64,000 nucleotides of DNA, from contig AP018794.1 in NCBI GenBank assembly GCA_009731425.1, forward strand, positions 2,921,960-2,985,959. Direction: 5' to 3'. How positions within the stretch are numbered: position 1 is the stretch's first letter; each line of letters opens with the position of its first letter. The DNA comes from Lachnospiraceae bacterium KM106-2 (GTDB lineage Bacteria; Bacillota; Clostridia; Lachnospirales; Lachnospiraceae). Positions 1 through 8,100 of the stretch are shown in pieces. The position numbers were made by a program, and so were the translations under genes. The notes beneath the pieces were generated by a model. The model saw nothing but the letters and a program-made list of their open reading frames with translations. It ran no database searches and was not told the DNA's origin.

Positions 1-124
1 GTACAAGACCTTCCTTCACACCATATTTATCAAACAAACTTACCACATAGTCACTCCACTTATCATATGGAATATTATCCATAAACGCATCGTAGACTTG
101 TGCAAATCCTGAATATGCTTCCAT
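1..124 (-). CDS. Class I SAM-dependent methyltransferase, N-terminal fragment
   Basis: Partial gene running off the left edge; only the first 41 codons are present. The start is ATG at 124 with an AGGAGG-type site at 131-136. The visible protein begins MEAYSGFAQVYDAFMDNIPY and continues to a W-SDYV segment. This matches the start of a common Firmicutes family of small SAM-dependent methyltransferases, in which Y-x-x-FAxxYDxFM precedes the glycine-rich SAM site. The SAM-binding motif itself lies outside the window, so substrate and catalytic residues cannot be judged. Family assignment rests on this N-terminal signature only. Confidence 0.6.
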   Translation of the reverse strand, partial: MEAYSGFAQVYDAFMDNIPYDKWSDYVVSLFDKYGVKEGLV

Positions 125-153
125 TTTATTTCCTCCTGGAATCTCTCACAAAT

Positions 154-184
154 ATGATTCGTGTGCCAAAGACACACGAATCAT
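154..184. other. Perfect 12-bp inverted repeat upstream of the methyltransferase
   Basis: Arms 154-165 and 173-184 are perfectly complementary around a 7-base loop (ccaaaga). It lies between the end of the small membrane-protein gene (231) and the methyltransferase start (124), both on the minus strand. No run of T follows on either strand, so it is not a clean intrinsic terminator. It could be a weak terminator or a dyad operator. Confidence 0.5.
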
Positions 185-230
185 AGAATCTAGCGACATT
201 TTAGCAATATTTATGTTAATAGTCAATTTT

Positions 231-554
231 TTATTGTTTAAAGAGTTCAATCACAAGTCCTGCAATCTCTCCACCCACTGCGGCGAAAAAATATAAGATC
301 AAATATCCAATTGAAAATACCCCGCCGGTAAAAAAATAAGAAATTAAGAACATTAATGCAACGACCAGCGGATAGTACCAGTAAAAATCATCGTCTATTG
401 TCAGTACAAGACCGGATAGAAAACATAGCCATGTTAAGATTACCTGCATATATATAGTAAAGACTTCTCTCTCTCCTATTATGCATGGAATGAGATAAAA
501 AAATATTCCCCACATAGCTATATATGGCATCATGACTTTTATTCGGTCACTCAT
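231..554 (-). CDS. Small hypothetical membrane protein
   Basis: 107 residues, not recognised. About four hydrophobic segments are visible (residues about 9-27, 34-52, 61-76 and 80-104), separated by a short acidic loop (IDDDF). This suggests an integral membrane protein with few residues outside the bilayer. ATG start at 554; the upstream purine stretch GTGGATGG is a weak ribosome site. It precedes the methyltransferase in the same direction, but the gap of about 100 bp holds a 12-bp inverted repeat, so co-transcription is unclear. No function is assigned. Confidence 0.6.
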   Translation of the reverse strand: MSDRIKVMMPYIAMWGIFFYLIPCIIGEREVFTIYMQVILTWLCFLSGLVLTIDDDFYWYYPLVVALMFLISYFFTGGVFSIGYLILYFFAAVGGEIAGLVIELFKQ

Positions 555-707
555 ATTTTGTTACCATCCACAAATCTATACTCTAATATAAAATATTCCT
601 AATTGCAAGCAATGTTTCTTGTCTCGCATACAAAATGGCACTTTTCTTGAAAGTCGTTTAGAATTCATAATTTCGTACATACTCTAATTAGAAAGGAAGG
701 GGTACCC

Positions 708-944
708 ATGACAAAGAAAAAAGAAGAAAAGCCAATCGACTTTTCTAAATTAAGACCGGAAGAGCTAGTAAAATATGAGATTGCAAAGGAATTAGGCCTT
801 TTTGATAAAGTAATGGATTCTGGATGGAAAAGTCTATCTGCCAAAGAAACCGGACGTATTGGCGGTCTGATCACCAAGAGAAAAAGAGAACGTAAGAAGA
901 TGCATGAACAACAAGAGAATAAAACTGCTGAACAAACCTCTTAA
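708..944 (+). CDS. Small acid-soluble spore protein-like, alpha/beta type
   Basis: 78 residues, strong ribosome site AAGGAAGGGG. The central part reads KYEIAKELGL, then ETGRIGGLITKRK. This matches the two conserved blocks of alpha/beta SASPs (EIAxELG and GxxGGxxTKR), including the Gly-Gly-x-x-x-Lys of the DNA-contacting helix. SASPs coat spore DNA and protect it from UV and chemicals. This protein departs from classical SASPs in having a lysine/glutamate-rich N terminus and a polar C-terminal tail, so it may be a divergent subfamily member. It is followed by a terminator at 967-1018. Presence of the gene points to a spore-forming host. Confidence 0.7.
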   Translation: MTKKKEEKPIDFSKLRPEELVKYEIAKELGLFDKVMDSGWKSLSAKETGRIGGLITKRKRERKKMHEQQENKTAEQTS

Positions 945-966
945 TCCTATCATGTTAACAAAGAAA

Positions 967-1018
967 AAATAGCCAGAGAAAATAAATATAAAAGAGCTCT
1001 TATTTTTTCTGGCTATTA
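967..1018. terminator. Bidirectional terminator between SASP-like gene and acetyltransferase
   Basis: A long stem pairs 967-985 with 1000-1018 (core ATAGCCAGA against TCTGGCTAT), with A/T-rich flanks on both sides. It sits between convergent genes and can serve both. Confidence 0.75.
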
Positions 1019-1028
1019 TTGTTACATC

Positions 1029-1844
1029 CTATGCTCCTATCGTACAAAGACTTCCGACCTGTTGATATCCAACCTTTTTGTAACATCCATTGGATGCTGG
1101 GTAATCCGCATTCGTATAAAGGACCGGTACTAAGCCTTTCTCCAAAATAATTTGTGTGACCGAACGCATTAAATTAAAGGTATAACCCTTTCTCCTGAAT
1201 CTAGGCACTGCATAAACATTAGAGAATTTCGCCATCCCATCATCTAATACGATTGATGCCATAGAGGTGATTTCATGCTCTTGGTTCTCCCATACAAAAA
1301 ATGTTCCATTCTCTATCTTCTGTTGCACGGACCTTTTGCATTGCTCTCGATCAGGTTCACTTCCAAGTGCCTCTGTTTCAAATTCATATTTATATTGAGT
1401 TAGTACATCAATGTCCTTATTACAAGCTTTTCTCATAGCTCCTTCACAATGATCATTGCTCATTAAGACACGATCACATCGAAATGAAAATAGAATAAAC
1501 TGAATCTTTAGCTTATGATCAAATACAGGGTTTCTTTGTAGCTGATCTGCTAATTGATGTGACATATTATATGTATATCCTTCTTCAACTGGGAATTCTA
1601 CATGTAAGCACTCAGCGATTTGCTGCTTCTCGTCTGCTGTAATCGTTTCTACTGTCCACACCCATACTGGAAAAGGTCTGCACGATTGACAGATAATAAT
1701 TCTTTTATGATCCGTATAAACTCGGTCTGGCTGATTCTTTAAAATAGCTGCTAAAATGGAAAATGTGATCCTATTATTCTTCATAATTTCAGTATCAACC
1801 ACGTCACTTTGTTTCTCATAATAATCCAATCCATACTTTCTCAT
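1029..1844 (-). CDS. GNAT-family N-acetyltransferase
   Basis: 271 residues. The C-terminal third has GNAT hallmarks: a beta-strand with SNVYAVPRFRRKG (the acetyl-CoA-binding V-x-P-x-x-R-x-x-G/A signature) and, near the end, YTNADYPASNGCYKKVGY, typical of motif B. The N-terminal 150 residues look like the partner half seen in larger two-domain GNATs and are not otherwise recognised. Substrate unknown. Start ATG at 1844, ribosome site GAGGAGGG. It stands alone between the terminator at its 3' end and a 340-bp repeat-bearing intergenic region upstream. Confidence 0.75.
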   Translation of the reverse strand: MRKYGLDYYEKQSDVVDTEIMKNNRITFSILAAILKNQPDRVYTDHKRIIICQSCRPFPVWVWTVETITADEKQQIAECLHVEFPVEEGYTYNMSHQLADQLQRNPVFDHKLKIQFILFSFRCDRVLMSNDHCEGAMRKACNKDIDVLTQYKYEFETEALGSEPDREQCKRSVQQKIENGTFFVWENQEHEITSMASIVLDDGMAKFSNVYAVPRFRRKGYTFNLMRSVTQIILEKGLVPVLYTNADYPASNGCYKKVGYQQVGSLCTIGA

Positions 1845-1911
1845 CTACTTTCCCTCCTCTATTATTTTGTATATTATAACCCTTACCACCGAATAAAAAC
1901 AGCGTTTGGTA

Positions 1912-1986
1912 GCTTTCTTCCTCTTAGAAAGCCTTTTTTTACTTTATAGGGGAGTGCTACGCAATTTCCTATAGAGTAAAAAAAGA
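1912..1986. repeat. Structured repeat element, copy 1
   Basis: About 75 bp, nearly identical to 2062-2136. It has two nested hairpins: GCTTTCT/AGAAAGC followed by a T7 run, then CTTTATAGGG/CCTATAGAG arms enclosing GAGTGCTACGCAA. The copies differ at a handful of bases. It is non-coding and lies upstream of the acetyltransferase gene. Confidence 0.75.
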
Positions 1987-2061
1987 GTTTGGCTTGCCAA
2001 ACTCTCCGCGCCGAACGCGATCACGAAGTGATAATCTCATTTCGCGTGAGTGCGCATCCTG
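1984..2061. other. Hairpin-rich spacer between the two repeat copies
   Basis: Contains a near-perfect dyad GAGTTTGGC/GCCAAACTC at about 1984-2004. A GC-rich stretch with cgcgccgaacgcg and gcgtgagtgcgc follows at about 2008-2056. No ORF is supported. It belongs to the roughly 340-bp gene-free region 1845-2187. Confidence 0.45.
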
Positions 2062-2136
2062 GCTTTCTTCTTTTTAGAAAGCCTTTTTTTACTTTATAGG
2101 GGAGTGCTAGGCAATTCCCTATAGAGTAAAAAAAAG
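2062..2136. repeat. Structured repeat element, copy 2
   Basis: Second copy of the 1912-1986 element, offset by exactly 150 bp, with core GAGTGCTAGGCAA between arms CTTTATAGGG and CCCTATAGAG. The same core GAGTGCTAGGCA recurs at 56095-56106. Confidence 0.75.
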
Positions 2137-2164
2137 GTGCGAAAGATATTATTTCTCTCACACC
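2128..2164 (-). terminator. Intrinsic terminator of the GltD-like gene
   Basis: Read on the minus strand, a GGTGTGAGAGAAA stem pairs with TATCTTTCGCACC and is followed by a T8 run (A run at 2128-2135 on the plus strand). It begins about 24 bases past the stop at 2188. Confidence 0.8.
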
Positions 2165-2187
2165 TCTATCGATTATTCTTTTTATTA

Positions 2188-3423
2188 TTACTTCGTTAAG
2201 TTCTGACAGTATTCATCCATGCTGTTTGCTACGATCTTCGCTGCTACAACTGCCTGAATTACAGTCTTAGCACCACTAACAACATCACCACAGGCAAATA
2301 CACCTTCTTTGGTTGTATGTCCTACTTGATCTGTAATTAATAAACCATATTTTGTTTCTAATTCTGGACTTGTAGATACAATATTATTTTGTGGAGACTG
2401 GCTAACTGCAATGATCACATTATCACATGGGAATAATTCTTCTGAACCTGGAATTGTCTCAAGTCCCATTCTGCCATCTTCTTTTTCCACTTTTCTAGTA
2501 GATACGAAAATAACTCCTTCTTCTGTGATTTCAACCGGACTCTTATAGAGATTGAAGACAACACCTTCTTCTTTCGCTTCCTTGATCTCTGCCTTGGTTG
2601 CAGTCATATCTTCTTCTCCACGACGATAACATACTTGGACGTCAGAAGCACCATAATATTTTGCTGATCTGGACGCATCCATTGCTACATTACCAGCTCC
2701 GATGACACAGACGCGTTGACCTAGACGATATACCGATGGATTTTTTAGATAATCAATAGCATAAATTGCATGGCCTAATGTTTCCCCTTTGATATTTAAT
2801 GTCTTAGGACTCCATACGCCTGTACCGATGAAAATTGCATCATAACCATCTGCCATAAGCTTATCTAAGGTGATGACTGGACCAACTAAGGTATTTGGCT
2901 TGATCTTTACCCCAAGCTGGATCATCTTCTCTTCTAATTCCTTAACGATCGTCCTTGGTAATCTAAATTCTGGAATACCATAAGTTAAAACACCACCAAT
3001 TTGATCTCTTAATTCAAAGATCGTAACACGATATCCTTTTTTCGCAAGTAACATTGCAACCGTAATACCCGCAGGGCCTGAACCAACGATGGCAATATTT
3101 TTACCATTATCTGGTTCTTTCTCAATTGTAAGTTCCTTTAAATACTCTTCCGATACGTAACGTTCAATTTCACAGAAACTGATTGGTTCTCCCTTTAATC
3201 CACGAATACAATTTCCCTTACATTGATCCTCGTGAGGACATACAATTGCACAAACTGCCGATAACGGATTATTATCAAAAAGTATTTTACCTGCTTCATG
3301 CATTTTACCTTCTTCAAATAGTCGAATCACATCCGGAATCTCTGTACTGATCGGACAATTACTCTTACATCTAGCATTTTTGCATTTTAAGCAGCGAGCT
3401 GCTTCACTCATTAAATAATCCAT
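2188..3423 (-). CDS. GltD-like NAD(P)H/FAD oxidoreductase with Fe-S clusters
   Basis: 411 residues, homologous to the small subunit of NADPH glutamate synthase and related electron-transfer flavoproteins. Cys11, 14, 19 and 23 (CLKC...C...CP), plus a second set in AVCAIVCPHEDQCKGNC, would bind two [4Fe-4S] clusters. GSGPAG marks the FAD site, GAGNVAMDA the NAD(P)H site, and ACGDV near the end closes the FAD domain. Start ATG at 3423 is chosen because it has AGGAG 8 bases upstream. The longer frame from 3492 would begin inside the promoter. No large glutamate synthase subunit is nearby, so the electron acceptor is unknown. Confidence 0.8.
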   Translation of the reverse strand: MDYLMSEAARCLKCKNARCKSNCPISTEIPDVIRLFEEGKMHEAGKILFDNNPLSAVCAIVCPHEDQCKGNCIRGLKGEPISFCEIERYVSEEYLKELTIEKEPDNGKNIAIVGSGPAGITVAMLLAKKGYRVTIFELRDQIGGVLTYGIPEFRLPRTIVKELEEKMIQLGVKIKPNTLVGPVITLDKLMADGYDAIFIGTGVWSPKTLNIKGETLGHAIYAIDYLKNPSVYRLGQRVCVIGAGNVAMDASRSAKYYGASDVQVCYRRGEEDMTATKAEIKEAKEEGVVFNLYKSPVEITEEGVIFVSTRKVEKEDGRMGLETIPGSEELFPCDNVIIAVSQSPQNNIVSTSPELETKYGLLITDQVGHTTKEGVFACGDVVSGAKTVIQAVVAAKIVANSMDEYCQNLTK

Positions 3424-3482
3424 AACTCTATCTCCTAAACATCTATTTCTAAACAAAATCTTTGTATTCAATATTTCGACAT

Positions 3483-3511
3483 ATTCTAACACGTATTTTC
3501 AAATAAAACAA
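3483..3511 (-). promoter_or_regulatory. Sigma-A promoter of the GltD-like gene
   Basis: -35 TTGTTT (3506-3511), 17-bp spacer, -10 TAGAAT (3483-3488) with an extended TG. It supports the downstream start at 3423. Confidence 0.65.
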
Positions 3512-3561
3512 TACATTGACATTCTCATTACTATTTTGCCCTGTTTAGGATAATTTAAAAC

Positions 3562-3918
3562 CTATCTATGACTTTCTAAGTACTCAGCACCAAATCCATG
3601 CATCATTTCTAAAATAGGAATCAGCTTTTTCCCTACCTCTGTCAAACTATACTCAACTCTTGGAGGAACTGTCGGATACACTTCTCTATGAATGATGCCA
3701 TCCTCTTCCATACTCTGCAGCTGTCTTGATAAAACTTTCTGTGATACATTAGGTAGTTGTTTCTGTAATTCGTTAAATCTTAAAACGCCATAATTTAAAT
3801 ACCATAAGATCAAAATCTTCCATTTGCCGGAAAGCATCTTTTGTACTAATACCATGGGACAAACTTCATATTGATCACACTTTTCTTTCATGTAGCACTG
3901 CTCATGCCGATTTATCAT
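3562..3918 (-). CDS. HxlR-family winged-helix regulator, probably redox-sensing
   Basis: 118 residues, the whole length being an HxlR domain: CPM near residue 20, then GKWKILILWYL, RFNELQKQLP, SQKVLSRQLQSMEEDGII and PPRVEYSLTEVGKKL. Cysteines 8, 14 and 20 lie in the N-terminal arm, where related regulators such as YodB and HypR carry the electrophile-sensing cysteine. It is divergent from an azoreductase, the classic target of this family, so it most likely represses that gene and itself until oxidised. ATG start at 3918 with a TAGGAA site. Effector identity is inference. Confidence 0.85.
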   Translation of the reverse strand: MINRHEQCYMKEKCDQYEVCPMVLVQKMLSGKWKILILWYLNYGVLRFNELQKQLPNVSQKVLSRQLQSMEEDGIIHREVYPTVPPRVEYSLTEVGKKLIPILEMMHGFGAEYLESHR

Positions 3919-3940
3919 ATGTAATTCCTACCTTTCCATA

Positions 3941-3969
3941 GTGACAAAAAAGTCAGTGAGTGACAAAAA
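3941..3969. promoter_or_regulatory. Candidate HxlR operator: two direct repeats
   Basis: GTGACAAAAA occurs at 3941-3950 and again at 3960-3969, a 19-bp period. It ends just upstream of the azoreductase -35 and beside the start of the regulator gene. The first repeat is also part of a TGAC/GTCA dyad. Confidence 0.5.
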
Positions 3970-3978
3970 TGTGCGTTC

Positions 3979-4007
3979 TTGTGCACTCTTTCATTCTATT
4001 ATATCAT
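3979..4007 (+). promoter_or_regulatory. Promoter of the azoreductase gene
   Basis: -35 TTGTGC (3979-3984), 17-bp spacer, -10 TATCAT (4002-4007). It lies 10 bp downstream of the GTGACAAAAA repeats, a position suited to repression. Confidence 0.55.
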
Positions 4008-4058
4008 GATATCGCAAACAGATAAATGATCAATGACTACATAGAAAAGAGGATAACT

Positions 4059-4655
4059 ATGAGCAAAGTACTCTATATTAAAGCAAATGCAAAACCAGAT
4101 GGAACATCTAGAACCTTCCAGGTATCTGATTCTTTTGTGGATACTTATCAATCTCAGCATCCCGAAGATGAAATCATCACCTTAGATTTATACAAAGAAG
4201 GAATCCGTTTTCTTCAAAAAGAAGATCTTGCTTTACGTGGCAGTGAAATCAGCAAAGATCACCCTGTATACAAATACGCTTATCAATTTGCAGCAGCAGA
4301 TAAGTATATTATTGCTGCACCATTCTGGAATTTAAGTTTTCCAGCAATTTTAAAAGCTTATATTGATTATGTCTCAGTGGCAGGCATCACATTTAAGTAT
4401 ACAGCGAATGGTCCTGTCGGATTACTACAAGACAAAAAAGCCATTCATATCGTAGGAAGAGGCGGTCTTTATTCAAACGGTCCTGCTGCTGACTTTGAAA
4501 TGGGCGACCGTTATCTAAAAACAATCTTTGGCTTCCTTGGAATTACTGACTTTACAACACTTCCTATCGAAAAATTAGATGTCGTAACAGAAGATTCCTC
4601 TGCCATTGTTGCTGATGCTATGAAATCTGCAACAGCAATTGCAAAATCATTCTAA
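4059..4655 (+). CDS. azoR: FMN-dependent NAD(P)H oxidoreductase (azoreductase type)
   Basis: 198 residues of the flavodoxin-fold AzoR family. It starts MSKVLYIKANAKPDGTSRT (phosphate-binding loop for FMN). A PFWNLSFPAILKAYIDYV segment follows, and IVGRGGLYSNGP is the second FMN-contacting loop. AzoR enzymes reduce quinones and azo compounds by two-electron transfer in the cytosol. Start ATG at 4059 is preferred (AAGAGGA site); an ATG at 4026 lacks a site. It is transcribed away from the HxlR gene, the usual inducible quinone/azo detoxification arrangement. Confidence 0.88.
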   Translation: MSKVLYIKANAKPDGTSRTFQVSDSFVDTYQSQHPEDEIITLDLYKEGIRFLQKEDLALRGSEISKDHPVYKYAYQFAAADKYIIAAPFWNLSFPAILKAYIDYVSVAGITFKYTANGPVGLLQDKKAIHIVGRGGLYSNGPAADFEMGDRYLKTIFGFLGITDFTTLPIEKLDVVTEDSSAIVADAMKSATAIAKSF

Positions 4656-4693
4656 ACCCTTAAATTTAACTCCCCAAAAAATTATAAATAGAT

Positions 4694-4736
4694 AAAGAGA
4701 GAGGCTAGACCATTCTAATTGGTCCAGCCTCTCTTT
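4694..4736. terminator. Bidirectional terminator, azoR / VOC gene
   Basis: Stem AAAGAGAGAGGCTAGACC (4694-4711) pairs with GGTCCAGCCTCTCTTT (4721-4736). It lies between convergent genes. Confidence 0.85.
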
Positions 4737-4746
4737 GTGCAAACTG

Positions 4747-5127
4747 TTATTCATGTAATTCTAATGGTAATCCATCAGGATCAAAGAAAAATGCCAGCTT
4801 CTTTCCTGTATAATCATCGAGACGGATTGGTTCCGTCGCAATACCAAGAGCATTTAGCTCTGCAACCGTATCTTCAATACAATCCACTTTCAAAGATAGA
4901 TGACGTAAGCCACAAGCCTCAGGATGGTTTAGACGAGCCGGAGCATCTGCCTTCCCAAATAGTTCGAGTTCTCCATCTCCAAATCGTAGATCAAGCTTCA
5001 CATCCCCTTTATCTTCTCGGACATTCTCTCGAATTACCTCAAAACCAAGTAGATCCACATAAAAATGTTTCGACTTCTCATAATCCGAAACAATGATTGC
5101 AACATGATGCATCTGACTAAATTTCAT
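4747..5127 (-). CDS. VOC-family metalloprotein, glyoxalase-like (YaeR type)
   Basis: 126 residues forming one vicinal-oxygen-chelate module pair. MHHVAIIVSDYEKSKHFY opens the first beta-alpha-beta unit. LELF, CGLRHLSLKV and the C-terminal LPLELHE supply the expected His/Glu metal ligands. It closely matches the YaeR-like small glyoxalase/fosfomycin-resistance relatives; the substrate is not known. Ribosome site AAGGGGGGAA. The gene starts 21 bp after addA stops and is probably co-transcribed as the last gene of the addBA operon, a placement that does not explain its function. Confidence 0.75.
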   Translation of the reverse strand: MKFSQMHHVAIIVSDYEKSKHFYVDLLGFEVIRENVREDKGDVKLDLRFGDGELELFGKADAPARLNHPEACGLRHLSLKVDCIEDTVAELNALGIATEPIRLDDYTGKKLAFFFDPDGLPLELHE

Positions 5128-5148
5128 TTTACTCTTCCCCCCTTCTCT

Positions 5149-8100
5149 TTATTCTACCGATATCATCTCTCCTAATCCAAACGAATAGATATAGGTCTCT
5201 TTCACTTTCTTATGGGTCACTTGCTCAAGTGCAAGCTTATAGTAATCCAACTGCACCTTATAACGCTTCACAAGCTGTTTTGCAGAAGAAACACGATCCG
5301 TTTTATAATCCAATAAGACAAGTCCATCTTCTTCCTCAAAGAACACATCAATAATACCTTGAACCAGTACCATCTCCTCGCTCATAAAATCCTTATTGAT
5401 CTCATTTGCAGGCTGTCCCATAACAAACTGCTGCTCACGATGCAATCTGCCTTGATCCTGTGCAGCCACCATACGCTTTGCTACATCGGAAGAAGCAAAC
5501 GTATAAAGCTTACTGTAATTCAAATAGTTCGATTCCTCATGACTGATCATTCCCATCTGCACTAAATGCTCTACCTGCTTAATTACATCATCTTTTGATT
5601 GGATCTGATGCATATCCATCAATTCCAAAACTCTATGATAAAGAGTACCGATATCTGTTGCCTTGATGATCGTCGTTTCAATATCTTCACTCTTTTTCAC
5701 AAATTCAGGGACTGGAAGATCTACTTCTACTTCTTCGTAGTCCTTTTCCATCTCTTCTAACAGATCCACACTCAGCTCTTCATCAATATTCTGTCCCATT
5801 CTCTTTAATTCCGTAACAGTAACCTTACTGTGTATCTTCTGATCTTTCACATAAGGATAAGCAAATCCGAGTCGACTTAATAAGGCTGCTCTCACATCCT
5901 CGTCATGAACGATCTTTGTATCCCAATTCTCTAATTCATCTCTTTTTAAGGAACGTCGAATTCCTGATAATAAAGATTCATTTACGATGGAAAGTACATT
6001 TTCAATATGAACTTCTAACGGTATCTCCTGACTATCATCCACTAATGGCTCAAATGGGATATCTGGAGTAAGTGCTGACATACATCTTCTGATTTCATTA
6101 ACAAAACTAATATGGCTCGTTGATGCCGGGATCACCCAGTCTAAATAATTGGAAGCGCTGGTCAATGTCTGATAAGACAACGTTTTACTTTCTCTTTCAA
6201 CTACCGAAAGCGGCCATTTCTCAATCTTATCTTGTAACTTGTCCACGTATCCCATCATGATCAGCTTCTCTTTGGCTCTCGTAAGTGCAACATAAAGTAC
6301 ACGAAGTTCTTCCGCTAGATTTTCTAATACAACTAACTTCGCCATTACTTTCTTCATTAAAGTTGGTGACTTGATTCGATACTCATCATCGATAAAATCA
6401 GGTCCGATACCAAGATCTGGATGCAATACAAGCTTACTTCTGGCATCTTGATTATTAAAGCTTTTTCCCATACCAGCCACAATAACAACTGGGAACTCCA
6501 ATCCCTTACTTTTATGAATACTCATAATTCTTACAACATCATCGTTCTCATTGCTGACAACTGCTTCACCAAAATCGACATCATATTTTTCTAATTTCTC
6601 AATATATCGATTAAAATCAAATAAGCCGGAGAAACTTGATGTTTCGAAATCAATCGCACGTTGAATCAGCATATCCACATTTGCTGCACGAACTTCGCCT
6701 GCAGGCATCGCAAGGACATACTGATAATAACCAGTTTCATCAATGATATTCTCGATCAATTCGTAAATAGATAGATAAGATACCATTCGTCGATAACGTT
6801 TTAGATCATCAAGGAAATGCTCTATCTTTCCTCGTAATACTTCGTCATCGCCTTCTTTTTCATATTTAATCAGCGCATCAAATAGTTCGTATTCCTTTTT
6901 ATCAACTTTCACCTTAGCTAACTCTTCACTGACAAATTGGTAAATTGGAGAATGAAGGATTGCTGCTAATGGAATCTCTTGTCTAGGATTATCGATGACC
7001 TTTAAGAAATTCAAAATGGTTCGAATCTCAATGGTACTAAAATATCCCGACTGTGTTTCTGCAAATGCTGGAATTCCTTCTTGCATTAATACATCAACAA
7101 ATACGTCCGCCCATCCAGACATCGTTCTAAACAAGATCACGATATCCTTTAATCTTGCTGGGCGATAGCCATCTCCATCTACTACCTGTAATCCATTCTC
7201 TGGGTCAATGATCTCTCGAATTCTCTTAGCTACTGCCTTTGCCTCTAATTCTTTTTTCGTATAATCCTCGCTCTTATTCTCTAACAGTTCATCTTCGATC
7301 TCACCTACAAGAATCAGTTCAGTGCTTTTTGAGATGTTCTCTTCATTTTGTGGTTCCTGAAATTTTCTTCCCACATGAAGCGCCGCAGCCTCATCATACT
7401 CAATCCCACCAAGTGCTGGTGTCATGATCTGCTCAAAAATATAGTTGATCGGATTTAATACGACATCCCTTGATCGGAAATTCTGGTGCAGATCGATTCG
7501 CTGATAAGCATTATCTTCCGAAGGATACGTATTATATTTGTGCATAAATAATTCCGGTCTAGCCATACGGAACTTATAGATACTCTGCTTCACATCACCA
7601 ACCATGAATACATTCGGCTGTCCAAACTTCTCTTTTGAAATACTATTTAGAATGGTCTCCTGCACTAAGTTGGAATCCTGATATTCATCAATTAGAATCT
7701 CTTCATAGAATTCACTCAGTTCTACGGCTGCCAGTGTCGGCGTAACTTTATCCTCGGTTTCCTCTCTCGTCACAAGAATATTTAGGGCGAAATGCTCTAA
7801 GTCATTAAAATCAATTATTCCACGATCTTCTTTTTCCTTTGCATAGCACTCGCTATATTCCATTGTCAGATCGATCAGGGTATCCATACAACCTCGTACC
7901 CCTTTGATATCATTGATCATCTCTTCAATCGGCTGGAAGAAGAAATTTTCTTTGATATCTTTGATCGTTTTTTTTATTCCATCACGAATCGCCTTAACCT
8001 CATCACGAATTGCAGTATCTACATTCGCATCACGCTTAGAAGGAAGTCGCTTCCACTCTACATTTTCCAATGCCTCTTCAAATTTCTCATAAGAATTACT

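Noticed and set aside
1860..2187. CRISPR-like direct repeats
   Set aside because: Only two copies, with internal dyads and no array of regular spacers or cas genes; treated as a structured repeat element.
3424..3492. Longer N terminus for the GltD-like protein
   Set aside because: The extension lies over the promoter -10 region (3483-3488) and lacks a ribosome site; AGGAG marks the start at 3423.
4719..5096. 125-residue plus-strand reading frame
   Set aside because: Fully antisense to the VOC-family gene, no ribosome site, no family match; a shadow of codon usage on the other strand.
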